Shown: in pieces, positions 44,701-53,100 of the stretch
How positions within the stretch are numbered: the stretch's first letter is position 1
How the letters are laid out: each line of letters begins with the position of its first letter
Source: Caulobacter zeae
GTDB lineage: Bacteria > Pseudomonadota > Alphaproteobacteria > Caulobacterales > Caulobacteraceae
Length of the DNA: 64,000 nucleotides
Direction: 5' to 3'
Assembly (NCBI RefSeq): GCF_002858925.1
Contig: NZ_PJRS01000023.1
Coordinates: forward strand, 62,001 to 126,000
Notes under the pieces: generated by a model
Seen by the model: the letters and a program-made list of their open reading frames with translations, nothing else
Told to the model about the DNA's origin: nothing
The model's database searches: none
Position numbers and translations under genes: made by a program

Positions 44701-47508
44701 GGAGAAGGTGATCGGCGCGACGCCGCCCGTGCTGCTGAACGACTGGCTGTAGGAGACGCCGGCTTGGCCGCCCGGCAGGGCGCCCGACGCAGGCGACAGG
44801 GTGATGGTCGGCGCGGCGATGTTCAGCGTGGCCGAGGCCGTGCTGGTGTAGCTGCCGTTGCCGCCCGAACTGTCGGTGACGGTGACCACGACCGTGGCGT
44901 TGGTCGCCGTGGTCGGGGTGCCGCTGATGACGCCCGAGCTGTTCATCGTCAGGCCGGCGGGCAGGCCCGTGGCCGAGAAGTTGTTGTAGGGCGGGTTGCC
45001 GCCGCTCACGGTCACGGCCGAGCCGCCATTGTTGTAGGCGACGCCGACCGTGCCGGTGGAGGCCGGCAGGGTGACCGAGAACACCGGGTCGTTCACGGTC
45101 ACGGAGACCTGGCCGATGTTCGACGTGCCGCCGGCGTTGGTGGCGACCCAGTTGAAGGTGTCGGTGCCGCGGAAGCCGACCGGCGGGGTGTAGCTCATCA
45201 GGCCGGCGCTATCGACGGAGACCGTCGCGCCATAGGACGAGGCGCCGACCTGGTAGCCGGTCGGGCTTTCGGTAGCGTGCGAAGCCGCGCTGAACGTCGT
45301 CGCCGTGGCCGAACCGGAATTGTAGGTCAGGCCGCTGATGGAGAAGGACGAGGCCACCGGGGCCGGCGGCAGGCCGACCGTCAGGGTCGCCGTGGTGTTG
45401 GCGTTGTAGGGACCAGCGCCCAGCGAGCTGTCGGTGACGTTGACGGTGACGGTGAAGACGCCGCTGACCGAGGGCGTGCCGCTGATGACGCCGCCAGAGT
45501 AGGTCAGGCCCGTGGGCAGGCCGTTGATGCTGTTGACGGTGTAGGTCGCGCGGCCGCCCGAGAAGGTCACAGCCGCATTGCCGGCGTTGTAGACGCGCTC
45601 GACCGTGGCCGTGGGCGACGGCAGGGTCAGCGTGATCGTCGGATTGCCGATCGTGACGGTGACCGTCGCCGGCGCCGAGGCGCCGCCGATGTTGCTCGCC
45701 GTGTAGGTGAAGCTGTCGTTGGCGTTCCGGAAGCCGACAGGCGGCGTATAGGTCGCGATGCCGCTGCTGTTGACGCTGACGCTGCCGCCCTGGGCCGTGG
45801 TGGCCGAACCGACCGCGTAGTTGGTCGGCGTGCCGCCCCCAGTGATATAAAGAGACAGGTCGATGTTGGTCGTCAGGTTCGCGCCGTCGTTATAGGTGAT
45901 GATCGACCCATAGGTCTGCGAACTGGCGACCGGCGGCGCGACGAAGGTGAAGTTGGACGAAGCCGAGCCGCCCGGCGTCGCCACCGCAACCACGACGGTG
46001 GCCGCCCCGTGGGCGGGCGTGTTGAAGACGATCGTCGTCGCGCTGGCCGAGGTCGGAGTCACGGTCGAACCGTCGACCGTCAAGACGGCGTTCGTCAGGT
46101 TCGTACCGGTGATCGTCACGCTCGTGCCGCCGGCGGTAGATCCGGCATTGGGCGACAGGTTCGATATGGTCGGCGCAGCGACGTACTCGAAGCTGGACGA
46201 AGCCGTGCCGCCAGTGGTGGTGACGACGACGGGAACGCTGGCGGCGACGTGCGCGGGCGTGGTGAACACCACCGAGGTCGCGCTGGTGGACGAGGGCGTC
46301 ACGGTGACCCCATCGACGGTCAGGGTGGCGCCGGAAAGGTTCGTGCCGCTGATGCTCACGGAGGATCCGCCGCCGGTCGGCCCCTGGTTGGGCGTCAGTG
46401 ACGAGATCGTCGGCGGAGGCACGTAGCTGAAGGTGGAGGTCGCCGTGCCGCCGGTCGTGGTCACGGCGACGACGACGTCGCCCGCGGCGTGGGCCGGCGT
46501 GGTGACGGTGATCGCGGTGGGGCTGGAAGAGGTGGGGGTCACGCCGACGCCGTCGATGGTCACGGTGGCGCCCGTGAAGTTCGAGCCGTTGATCGTCAGG
46601 GCCGTGCCGCCGGCCGTCGGTCCTGCGGTGGGCGACAGCGACGAGATCGTCGGCGGGGGAACGTAGGTGTAGTTGGTGGTGGCCGTGCCGCCGGGGGTGG
46701 TCACGGCGACCACGACGGCGCCGGCGGCGTGGGCGGGGGTGTTGAAGGTGATCTGGGTATCGCTGGCCGCCGTAGGGGTCACGGGCACGCCGTCGACGGT
46801 CAGGGTGGCGTTCGAGAGGGCCGTGCCGTCAATCTGCACGCTCGTTCCGCCGGCCGTCGGGCCCTCGGTGGGCGCGATGGTCGAGATCACGGGAACCGGC
46901 GGCAGGCAGCTGGCGGTGATGACGACCGTGCCGTCCGCCGAGGCCAGACCGACGATCCGGGATTCCAGCGCGTACTCCGACGAAGGCAGCGTCCAGCTGA
47001 TGGTGCCGCTGGCGGCGAGGTTGGTGCCGTTGACCAGGCTGCCGATCGAGATGTCGCTGGCGCCTCTATATAGACGCGCGTTCAGATTGGAGCCGATGAT
47101 CGTGGCGGTGACGGTGATCTGCTCGCCCACCGTATAGTTGTACTTGGCCCCGCCGTTGTACCAACTGGCTCTCGCCGCGTGGTTCGATAGCTGGGTCAAG
47201 AGCCCGTTCAGGGTGGTGAGGCCGCTCGTCATCCGCGCGTCCGTGGTGTTGAGCACGCCGGCCGTGTAGCTCGAACTCTGGTTCAGGGCGCCGGCGTTGA
47301 TCGCATCGCAGTACGCCGAGGCGAAGGCCGCCGAGGGTCCGACCGCAGCCGCCAGCAGGGCGACCATGGCCATGACCATGTAGCGCGCACGCTGCATGAC
47401 CGTGCGTTCACGGCCACGCTGGACTTGCGCCGCGCCAGACTGTGTTTCGCCAGACCGCGCTGCAGTCGCGTCACCCCGCAGAACGCGGGTCAGCCACCCC
47501 TGGAACAT
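38725..47508 (-). CDS. Giant autotransporter with IPT/TIG, He_PIG and cadherin-like repeats
   Basis: 2927 aa. The N-terminus (MFQGWLTRVLRGDATAARSG...) is a long leader whose hydrophobic core is MVMAMVALLAAAVGPSAAFA; cleavage after AFA. ATG 47508 has GGGGGAAT upstream; ATG 47397 (MQRARYM) would give a normal-length signal. Passenger: four IPT/TIG repeats (about 205-530, each starting like PTISSLSPTAGPTAGGT), about fifteen He_PIG repeats (about 620-2170, each with a GVLSGTPTVAGTF-type turn and VTATDSS), interleaved with about seven cadherin-like units (GFSGTDTFTYT). The last 280 residues are an autotransporter barrel (GVWAAGSADFGM, GLGLGYGRDSS) ending VRLTVQSPF. A cell-surface adhesin is the likely role; the ligand is unknown. 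Confidence 0.93.
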   Translation of the reverse strand: MFQGWLTRVLRGDATAARSGETQSGAAQVQRGRERTVMQRARYMVMAMVALLAAAVGPSAAFASAYCDAINAGALNQSSSYTAGVLNTTDARMTSGLTTLNGLLTQLSNHAARASWYNGGAKYNYTVGEQITVTATIIGSNLNARLYRGASDISIGSLVNGTNLAASGTISWTLPSSEYALESRIVGLASADGTVVITASCLPPVPVISTIAPTEGPTAGGTSVQIDGTALSNATLTVDGVPVTPTAASDTQITFNTPAHAAGAVVVAVTTPGGTATTNYTYVPPPTISSLSPTAGPTAGGTALTINGSNFTGATVTIDGVGVTPTSSSPTAITVTTPAHAAGDVVVAVTTTGGTATSTFSYVPPPTISSLTPNQGPTGGGSSVSISGTNLSGATLTVDGVTVTPSSTSATSVVFTTPAHVAASVPVVVTTTGGTASSSFEYVAAPTISNLSPNAGSTAGGTSVTITGTNLTNAVLTVDGSTVTPTSASATTIVFNTPAHGAATVVVAVATPGGSASSNFTFVAPPVASSQTYGSIITYNDGANLTTNIDLSLYITGGGTPTNYAVGSATTAQGGSVSVNSSGIATYTPPVGFRNANDSFTYTASNIGGASAPATVTVTIGNPTITLTLPSPTATVERVYNAGNAAVTFSGGRATYTVNSINGLPTGLTYSGGVISGTPSVSGVFTVTVNVTDSSLGAGPYNANTTATLTVGLPPAPVASSFSISGLTYNSGSATATTFSAASHATESPTGYQVGASSYGATVSVDSAGLMSYTPPVGFRGTDTFNWVATNAGGTSNIGQVSVTVNDPVFSVTLPASTGTVGVAYNNGGSAVTVSGGNPPYNNFSATGLPAGLTMNSSGVISGTPTTATNATVVVTVTDSSGGNGSYTSTASATLNIAAPTITLSPASGALPGGQAGVSYSQSFSSTGGVAPITFSVTAGATPPGTSLSGGVLSGTPTATGSYNFTVTGADSSGNNYQGQASYSITVSAPTITVSPTPGALPQGTVAASYNANFSGSGGTGPYTITLDSGTLPDGLTFSGGSISGVPTEGGSFPITIRAQDSTAGGTYSGTQAYTLVVAAPSITVSPASPLTGGTIAAPYTATVTASGGTAPYTFAWNGSLPPGLTLSAGGGISGTPTGAGTYNFNIEATDSSTGGGTGAGGRYVHSQAYAITIAAPTLSLSPNTPVTNATIATAYTRTFAASGGTGPYTYALTGALPTGLSFSGDQLSGTPTQGGGPFNFSITATDSSSGSGPFQITENYSLTVDAPTITVSPGSLTSVTTGTTVTQTITASGGTSGYTFARTSGTLPTGLSLSTGGQITGTVTGAGVFNFTVTATDSSSGAGPYTGSTTYNWTIGAPTIALDPISPINGQAGVAYNRTITASGGVAPYSYAVSGSMPAGLSLSSSGQVSGTPTVAGAFSFTVTAQDSSTGAGAPFLGTQTYTGTFSNPSLSFVSTSLPTMTVGQAYSASLAGAGGTAPYSFLMANGTSLPAGLTLSSTGQITGTPTAAGPFNFDIEVRDSTTGAGAPYNATQAFSATVDGPTLALTPASLPDAIQHSAYSQTMTTTGGTAPYQYNIVAGGGSLPTGVTLSTGGVLSGTPTVVGNFSFTIRSTDSTTGAGPYHVETIYFLTVNAPAPPTANAVAATVAANSTTNTIAPNLTGVPATGVAIVTFPTHGTATLVGSGPTATFDYVPTPGFSGTDTFTYTGDNAGGSSAPATVTVTVTAPTLVVAGTPPGGTVAVAYVDATFTATTGTAPYSYAATGLPDGLTLSTAGVLSGTPTVAGTFNPLITATDAYGAIGSANFPIVIDAPTVTITAPAAGALPSATAFIAYRQDFTATGGVAPRTFAVTAGALPSGLTLSPAGVLSGSATVTGNFNFTVTPSDGSGAPGPYAGTPTAYSLVVGAPSMTLSPAAGPLPAGTATVPYSATFTAAGGTSPYSYAVTAGALPSGLTLSPGGVISGAALQTQTGTFNFTVTATDANGFPVAQAYSVAIAQVTLVTTSPANGVAGQAYNQVLATNGGTAPYSYTMTGALPAGVTLSSAGALSGTPTASGSFGFEVTATDAYGAVGVNQLTLVIAGSNLTLTPASIPAQAYGANVNVTFQAAGGVPAYSYTLTGALPTGLSFSGSTLSGTVTEPGSFPLTVTVTDSSTGSGPATAQSTFTLQVAEAPPPVVEPVATDTPAGQAAVIDVSSEINGFYDSVIITQPPANGTAVVSASASRMRSQSGPSVTITYTPNPGYYGQDSFMYAAVGPGGQSTPAQITVQVAAPAPVVVADAATVNANASVAIPVTTNDTGPITTIAIATAPANGTATISGLQVNYVPATNFFGTDTFTYTATGPGGTGGPATVTVTVNPLAVPTQTAQTITVLAGQSVTLAATQGATGSPFTGVAVAIAPTKGTAAVNGETIVYTPATGFSGSDSFTYRINNPFGASNPVPVTVTVNPAPLTAPPITVEILAGQKAVVNLVNGASGGPFIGAAVVSITPANSGAAVVTSPSSGAYTLTYTPDNAFAGTAVVSYTLSNAFATSAPGRINVIVTARPDPSKDPEVKGLIAAQDAAAVRFADAQISNFNRRLEQLHNGGGAGRGFGVSVNGGRTERDDGLEARERFRKYASLGMNDAADPSSPLLPADTAGYTEKDDGDDGQAGPKRWGVWAAGSADFGMRDAVGSQSGFRFTTDGLTGGVDYRVNEDFAFGLGLGYGRDSSRIGKSGTKSKAESYSAGLYASLKTGEKTFIDGVLGYGTLDFDTRRYVTSTGELVNGERDGDQVFAALTFGMEHRTQTSLLSPYGRVAYSRSNLDKFSEDGGGPFGLTYHAQTVKSLTGTLGLRGEFIRKTSAGLLAPRFRVEYSHDFEKANDALLNYTDWVGGPTYRLTVDPIDRDQLRLELGADLTIKSGLKLGLDFDNMVTKDSDSQGVRLTVQSPF

Positions 47509-47823
47509 CTATTCCCCCAAACCCCAATTATCCACGCGCGGTCGTCCGCCCCGGACTCTACATCCGCGCGCATTACCCGCTCACTACACGTAACTGTACA
47601 TTATGCACAGCCCCAAGGCGTTTCCCGTGTGAATTGTCACATCGCGCGCCAAGAGTGTGTCCCAAAGTTGAGACACCGATGTGCGCGACCGGTTTTCAAG
47701 GGATTTCCGGGACTTGCCGCGCGCCTGATCGGAGCCGGGGCCTACAGGTGAAACGAGCGTCTTGCGCGCTACGGGCGTCGCTGTGTAGCCTGGCAACTCA
47801 ACATTGTGGGAGGGCCTGACGCC
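47509..47823. other. Divergent promoter region of autotransporter and collar gene
   Basis: 315 bases with lower GC around 47590-47660. It contains the palindrome TGTGAATTGTCACA at 47628-47641 and AACTGTACATTATGCAC at about 47592. No other gene is supported. Confidence 0.55.
47628..47641. promoter_or_regulatory. Palindrome TGTGAATTGTCACA
   Basis: TGTGA and TCACA are perfect inverted halves with four bases between. The halves are those of CRP-family sites, but CRP spacing is six and FNR halves differ, so the binding protein cannot be named. It lies 120 bases before the autotransporter ATG and 183 before the collar gene. Confidence 0.4.
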
Positions 47824-48441
47824 ATGGACTTCTATATGGCTATGATCGTGCAGTTCGCGGGTAATTTCGCCCCGCGCAACTTCATGTATACCAACGGACA
47901 ACTGATCGCGATCTCGCAGAACACCGCGCTGTTCTCGCTGCTGGGGACCACCTTTGGCGGCAACGGCCAGACCACCTTCGGCCTGCCGGACCTGCGCAGC
48001 CGCACCTTCATCGGCCCCGGCCAGGGCCCCGGCCTGCCGGCCTACGTCCAGGGCGAGATGGCCGGTACGCCGACCACCACCCTGAACATCACCAACCTGC
48101 CGGCTCACAACCACGCCGCCGTGTTCACCCCGACGGGTTCGCCGACCGTGAACGTCTCGGCTCTGGCCAACGTCGCCAACGGCTCGCAGATCGTCCAGCC
48201 GACGGCCGGCGCGCACCTCTGCAACGCCTATGACCCCATCAACCTGACCGAGGCCGGCGTCTACGCACCGGCCGCCGCCACGGGCACCGCGGTCAATCTG
48301 GCCGCTGGCAGCGTCACCGGCATCTCCGGCAGCGTCACCGTCGGCATCACCGGCAACAACGCGCCGTTCGACAACATGCAGCCCTACCTCGGCCTGCAGT
48401 CGATCATCTGCGTCGCGGGCATCTTCCCCTCGCGCAACTAA
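47824..48441 (+). CDS. Phage-tail-collar domain protein (microcystin-dependent-protein-like)
   Basis: 205 aa. MIVQFAGNFAPRNFMYTNGQ, LIAISQNTALFSLLGTTFGG and NGQTTFGLPDLRSRTFIGPG form the phage tail collar domain; the C-terminus PFDNMQPYLGLQSIICVAGI is the typical end of this family. There is no signal peptide. Such proteins occur in phage tails and as stand-alone bacterial genes (MdpB/MrpB type) without a prophage, as here. ATG 47824 has GGGAGGG upstream. It is divergent from the autotransporter and ends in a strong terminator. Confidence 0.9.
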   Translation: MDFYMAMIVQFAGNFAPRNFMYTNGQLIAISQNTALFSLLGTTFGGNGQTTFGLPDLRSRTFIGPGQGPGLPAYVQGEMAGTPTTTLNITNLPAHNHAAVFTPTGSPTVNVSALANVANGSQIVQPTAGAHLCNAYDPINLTEAGVYAPAAATGTAVNLAAGSVTGISGSVTVGITGNNAPFDNMQPYLGLQSIICVAGIFPSRN

Positions 48442-48456
48442 TCGACGGAAACGAAA

Positions 48457-48498
48457 GACGCCGGCCCGTGGCTTCCCACGGGCCGGCGTTTTCTATTT
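48457..48498 (+). terminator. Rho-independent terminator of the collar gene
   Basis: GACGCCGGCCCGTGG and CCACGGGCCGGCGTT with a CTTC loop, then TTTCTATTT. A 15-bp stem. Confidence 0.93.
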
Positions 48499-48538
48499 CA
48501 GCCCAGGCCTTTTGAACTCTGGCCTTCGCCGGCGGGCA

Positions 48539-48823
48539 TCAGTTGAAGACCGCCTGATAGACCCGGGCGCCCGGCAGCGGCTTCAGCTGGGTGATGACGA
48601 TCGTATGCGGGCCGCCCTTGCCGCAGTCGAATTCATAGGCCCCGTCGATCAGGTTGATGTTCATCGGCGCCTCGAACATCAGCGAGAAGGGCTCGCGGAT
48701 GTCGTGCGCGAACCCGGGACGGAAAATGGCCGCCAGCGTGATCTCCACCGGATGCGGAATGGTCGCCACCCGCACCTGCTTGCCCACCCACGGTTCGAAA
48801 TCTTCCGGCTTGAGCAGCAGCAT
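48539..48823 (-). CDS. DUF6916 family protein
   Basis: 94 aa. MLLLKPEDFEPWVGKQVRVA, then FSLMFEAPMNINLIDGAYEF and HTIVITQLKPLPGARVYQAV. The order (strand-rich, F-P-GxxV start, Y-AVFN end) matches the small DUF6916 proteins I recall next to collar genes. It has no signal and no known activity; a beta-sandwich is likely. ATG 48823 has GAGGGGGAC upstream. It is convergent with the collar gene and divergent from the GNAT gene. Confidence 0.75.
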   Translation of the reverse strand: MLLLKPEDFEPWVGKQVRVATIPHPVEITLAAIFRPGFAHDIREPFSLMFEAPMNINLIDGAYEFDCGKGGPHTIVITQLKPLPGARVYQAVFN

Positions 48824-48919
48824 GGCGTCCCCCTCGTCTGTCCTGAACTTGTCTTGGCCGATCGCGCTGGAAGCGCAACCTATGCGTCGATCTAGCCCAT
48901 TCACCCGCGAGTCGTCGCG

Positions 48920-49444
48920 ATGAAAACACCGTCCGACATGCCGCCCCTGCCCGCGGCCCTGCAGGCCCGCGACGTGGCCGTCCGCCCGATCGAGGACAGC
49001 GATGCGCCCCTGCTGATGGACTGGCACGCAGCCTTCCGGGGCGCGTCCTTCCTGGCGATGGGCTGGCCCCGCGAGCAGGTGGCTGCGATGATGGCCGACC
49101 AGCTGCGTATGCAGCAGATCCACATCGCCGGCGCCTATCCCAGGGCCGACCGCTGGCTGGTGCTGGCGGGCGACATTCCGGCCGGCCAGCTGCTGCTGGA
49201 CCGCGCCCGGGACGACTGGCGGCTGATCGATCTTCTGCTGGCGCCGGAGGCCCGGGGCCTTGGCCTGGGCTCCGGCCTGATGGCGTGGATCCAGGACGCG
49301 GCCGCCCGGGCCGGCGCCGCGTCGATCACGCTGGACGTCGGGTTCGACAACGCCCCGGCCCAGGCGCTCTATCGCAAGGCCGGCTTCGTCGAGACGCCGT
49401 CGGAGACCGAGATCGCCGTCGCCATGCGCTGGCGTCCGGCCTGA
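48920..49444 (+). CDS. GNAT family N-acetyltransferase
   Basis: 174 aa. VAVRPIEDSDAPLLMDWHAA is the start of the GNAT fold. The acetyl-CoA loop is in LLAPEARGLGLGSGLMAWIQ (R/Q-x-x-G-x-G form), and the last strand-helix pair is TLDVGFDNAPAQALYRKAGF with VETPSETEIAVAMRW. The substrate is unknown. It shares the 96-base divergent gap with the DUF6916 gene. An acetylation target in the neighbouring collar or surface protein is speculation. Confidence 0.88.
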   Translation: MKTPSDMPPLPAALQARDVAVRPIEDSDAPLLMDWHAAFRGASFLAMGWPREQVAAMMADQLRMQQIHIAGAYPRADRWLVLAGDIPAGQLLLDRARDDWRLIDLLLAPEARGLGLGSGLMAWIQDAAARAGAASITLDVGFDNAPAQALYRKAGFVETPSETEIAVAMRWRPA

Positions 49445-49729
49445 CCCGCCCCGCCCCGTCCCGGCGGGGTGTTCGGTGGCGCACAAACAAAACCCGCCAC
49501 GCGTAGTTCCAATCCAATCCGTGAAGTCCGCCGGCCCCGCCGCGCGCGTCTTGGCGCGCCGGCCAGGCCGATGATCCTGGTCCTCCCGTTTCCCCTTCCC
49601 AGACAGGCCCGTCCTAGGGTCGAGACCTGCCGCCTGAGCCCGTCCACTAGGACCACGCCGCCCATCTGGCAAGATGAATCCCGCTTTCTGCGATGTAGTT
49701 TCATAAGTTGAGAATAGCACGTATCGATA

Positions 49730-49745
49730 GTTTCAAAATGGAAAC
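49730..49745. promoter_or_regulatory. Inverted repeat GTTTCAAAATGGAAAC
   Basis: Five-base perfect halves around AAAATG, in an AT-rich island, with a nearby GATTCGAAATC. It could be an operator for the receptor gene; no regulator is adjacent. Confidence 0.35.
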
Positions 49746-49833
49746 GATTCGAAATCAAAATAACTGACCAGTTTTCACTACCGCAAAGACTGACGAATAC
49801 ATGGTTATGTTGCCAAAACTCAGACAACAGAGA

Positions 49834-49860
49834 TTGACAACAGCGCCCATCCGATAAGAT
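49834..49860 (+). promoter_or_regulatory. Candidate sigma-70 promoter for the receptor
   Basis: TTGACA (49834) and TAAGAT (49855) with a 15-base spacer, slightly short. Transcription from here would give a leader of about 320 bases before ATG 50191. Confidence 0.35.
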
Positions 49861-50190
49861 TTTTGACGCCGTCGCAGAGATCAAGAGATCCGCGACGACC
49901 GTGAAGACCGCTCTACACCCGCGACGGCGCGAAAACCCCCGCCCGACCGCGACACGCCGAAGCCAGACGCCGGACATCCGGCGACCGGCCAGCGCTCCGA
50001 CGCCCGCCGCGTCGCCCGAGCCCCGGCGTCCATGCAAGCCCGCATCGACATCCGTTCCGTCGCGCCCTGCCGGTCGCGGCCGCCGCGTCGCCGCGCCTTG
50101 CCTCCAGCCATCCACCAACACGCCCAAGGGCCCCGCGGCCCGGCGGCGAAAGAAGGCGGGACACCGCCAGTCTCTCATCGGAGGAAACCC

Positions 50191-53100
50191 ATGAAACACC
50201 AACTGCTGGCGACCACGGGCCTCGCCGTCGCCATCCTGGGGACCGGCGCGCCCGCCGCCCTCGCCCAAACCGCCGAACAGACCCCCGCGACCACCGTCGA
50301 GAACAAGGTCGAGGAGATCGTCGTCGTCGGCACCCGCGCCAGCCTGCAAAGCGCCATGGGGCGCAAGAAGCGGGCCGGCACGATCTCGGACTCCATCGTC
50401 GCCGAGGACATCAGCCAGTTCCCCGACAAGAACGTCGGCGAGGCCCTGGGCCGGGTGACCGGCGTGCAGCTGGCCCGCGACTTCGGCGAAGGCAACGCGG
50501 TGTCGATCCGCGGCGTCGAGCCCGACCTCAACCGGGTCGAGATCAACGGCATGAGCACCCTGTCGACGGCCGGCAACCTGCAGGTCTACGGCGGCGGCGG
50601 CCGCTCCAACGACTTCCGCGAACTAGCCTCGGAGCTGGTCAAGTCGATCGACGTGTTCAAGGGCTTCACCGCCGACATGACGGAAGGCGGCGTCGGCGGC
50701 ACGGTCAGCGTCACCACCCGCAAGCCGCTGGACTTCAAGAAGCCGACCCTGTCGTTCACCGGCTCGATGCAGAACCTCGACACGGCCAAGGGCTGGAAGC
50801 CGCGCGGCAATATCTTCGCCGCCACCCAGCTGTTCGACGGGCGCCTGGGCCTGATGGCCAACGTCACCTACGACAAGGTCGACACCCGCGGCGACTATGT
50901 CCGCAACTCGTCCTGGGGCCGGTTCGCCGACTTCGACAACTCGGCCGACAAGACCGTCGACTACTATTCCACCGCCTACAGCCAGGACATCGTCGACCTG
51001 GCCAGCGGGGTCAGCACCTATGCCGGCTGCTCGTCGCTGGTGACGCCCGACGCCACCCAGATCTCGACCAGCAACCTGCGCACGGCCTGCCAGAGCCAGT
51101 GGTACGACTACGCCCCGCGCGTGGCCCGCTACGGCGTCTGGACCCGCACCGACGAGCGGATCTCGGCCGAGTTCACGGCCCAGTACAAGTTCAGCGACAA
51201 GATCGACGCCTGGGTCAGCTACAACCGCAATGAGCGCAGCCAGCAGCTGAACGACATCAACTACGGCACCGACTTCACTTCGGCGACCAGGCTGCGCAAC
51301 ACCGCCGCCAACGGCACGTCGTGCTCAAGCACCGACACCACCGCCGGCTCGGTGGTCACCGACGCCAACCACAACGTCATCCAGTACACCCTGGGCAACT
51401 GCCTGACGACCTCGGGGGCCGGCGGCTACAACGGCTTTGGCATCAGCGCCCGCGACTTCGCCTACGAGTCCACCAGCGACTACTACAACATCGGCGCCAA
51501 CTACCGCGGCGACCGCCTGCAGATCGAGTTCCAGGCCTCCAGCGCCGAGACCTCGACCGTCTCGCAGACCAACAATGTCAGCGTCAGCTTCGACACGCCC
51601 GGCATGACGGTGACGCTGGACCCGTCGACCGGCAATCCGTCCTTCACCTTCGCCCAGGGTTACAGCCCCTCGGACGCCTCGGCGATCCGCCAGTGGCAGA
51701 TCCAGTACCGTCCGTCGAACTCGCAGTCGGAGGAGAAGCAGTACAAGATCGACTTCGACTACGAGGTCGACCTGCCGTTCCTGAAGAAGATCGAGTTCGG
51801 CGGCCGCGCCACCGACTTCTCGACCTCGGGCTACGGCTATGGCGGCTACATCATCGACGGCGGCGCCAACGCCTATTCGACCACCGACGACACGGTGATC
51901 TACAGCAACGCGGTCAATTCGACGGCGACGATCCTGGCCAGCCAGACGGCCGACCAGACCAATCCGACCAACGCCTCGGCCGCCTACACCACCGGCTACT
52001 GGTCGACGAGCGAGACCTGGTCGCGGGCGTTCTCCAACGCCGTCTTCGCCCAGGCCATGACCCAGCTGCCCGACGCCTTCTATTTCGGCGGCGGCAAGCT
52101 GCCGACGACCTGGCTCTATCCGAACTTCAACTCTGTGGCCCAGTACCTCGACACGTCGCACTTCAACCTGAACAACCTGGAAAGCACGACGGGCAACGAC
52201 GGCAATACCTACGAGCAGATCCCCTACCGGATCCAGGAACAGACCGACGCCCAGTACCTCAAGTTCAACTACGCCTTCCCGCTGCTGGGCTACGACGTGA
52301 ACGGCAACTTCGGCTGGCGTCGCGTCCACACCAAGACCCAGGGCGCCGGCGCCCAGACCCGCAGCGAGACCTATGCGGCGACCAACGGCGGCGCCTCGAC
52401 CACCTACGTGCTGAGCAACAGCATCGCCACCATGACCAAGGACTACACGGTGTGGCTGCCCAGCTTCAACGTGGGCCTGTGGCTGGCGCCCAACAAGCTG
52501 GCCGCCCGCGCCGGCTTCGCCCAGCTGATGGCCCGGCCGCGCATGGACTACCTGATGCCGACGGTCAGCTGCACCACCGACAACTCGCCCGACGCCAACG
52601 GCGAGTTCGACGAACCCAGCTGCACGGCCGGCAATCCGGAACTGAAGCCCTATCGCGCCAACCAGTACGACCTGTCGTTCGAATACTATCCCAACAGCGA
52701 CACCCAGATCTCGCTGGGGCTGTTCTACAAGGACATCAAGTCGTTCTATGTCTCGTCGCGCACCCTGATCGGCAAGGTCGACTACTACGGCGACGGGGTG
52801 CTGTATAACTACAGCACCTACATCAACGGCGACGGGGCCAAGATCTCGGGCCTGGAGCTGACCGGCAAGACCGCCTTCACCTGGCTGCCGGGGGCGCTGT
52901 CGGGCCTGGGCGTCGACGCCAACTACACCTACCAGGAAGCCAAGGACGTCGAGCTCTATTCGACGCTGGACGGCTCGCCCCTGCCCTTCCCGGGCCTGTC
53001 CAAGAGCAGCGCCAACTTCACGGTCTGGTACGACAAGGGCCCGATCAACGCCCGCCTGGCCTACAACTACCGCTCCAAGTACCTGGTCTCGGCCGCCGAC

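Larger units (their letters stand above)
49445..50190. other. Long upstream region of the second TonB-dependent receptor
   Basis: 746 bases. 49449-49471 has a weak GC hairpin (CCCCGTCCCGGCGGGG). 49676-49870 is AT-rich and holds the inverted repeat at 49730 and a promoter candidate at 49834. 49871-50180 is GC-rich again and open in the receptor frame, but only ATG 50191 has a Shine-Dalgarno site, so this is probably a long 5' leader. No gene is supported. Confidence 0.6.

Noticed and set aside
38476-46401. A 2641-codon open frame on the plus strand
   Set aside because: It is the complement of the repeat-rich autotransporter gene. The translation is Arg/Gly/Asp low complexity with no domain, and codon bias at high GC explains the missing stops.
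39900-46900. Possible CRISPR-like or tandem DNA repeat in the autotransporter
   Set aside because: The periodicity is in the protein (Ig-like units of about 80-100 residues); the DNA copies are diverged and have no constant repeat or spacers.
47628-47641. CRP site
   Set aside because: The halves fit, but the spacer is four rather than six, so I list it only as a palindrome.
47824-49444. A prophage remnant around the collar protein
   Set aside because: No integrase, capsid, portal, lysis or other tail gene, and GC matches the neighbours. Stand-alone collar proteins are common in bacteria.
49449-49471. Terminator after the GNAT gene
   Set aside because: The stem is short and imperfect and there is no T-run.
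48539-49720. A longer version of the DUF6916 gene starting at 49720
   Set aside because: The extra N-terminal part is antisense to the GNAT gene; ATG 48823 has a good ribosome site and the family length.
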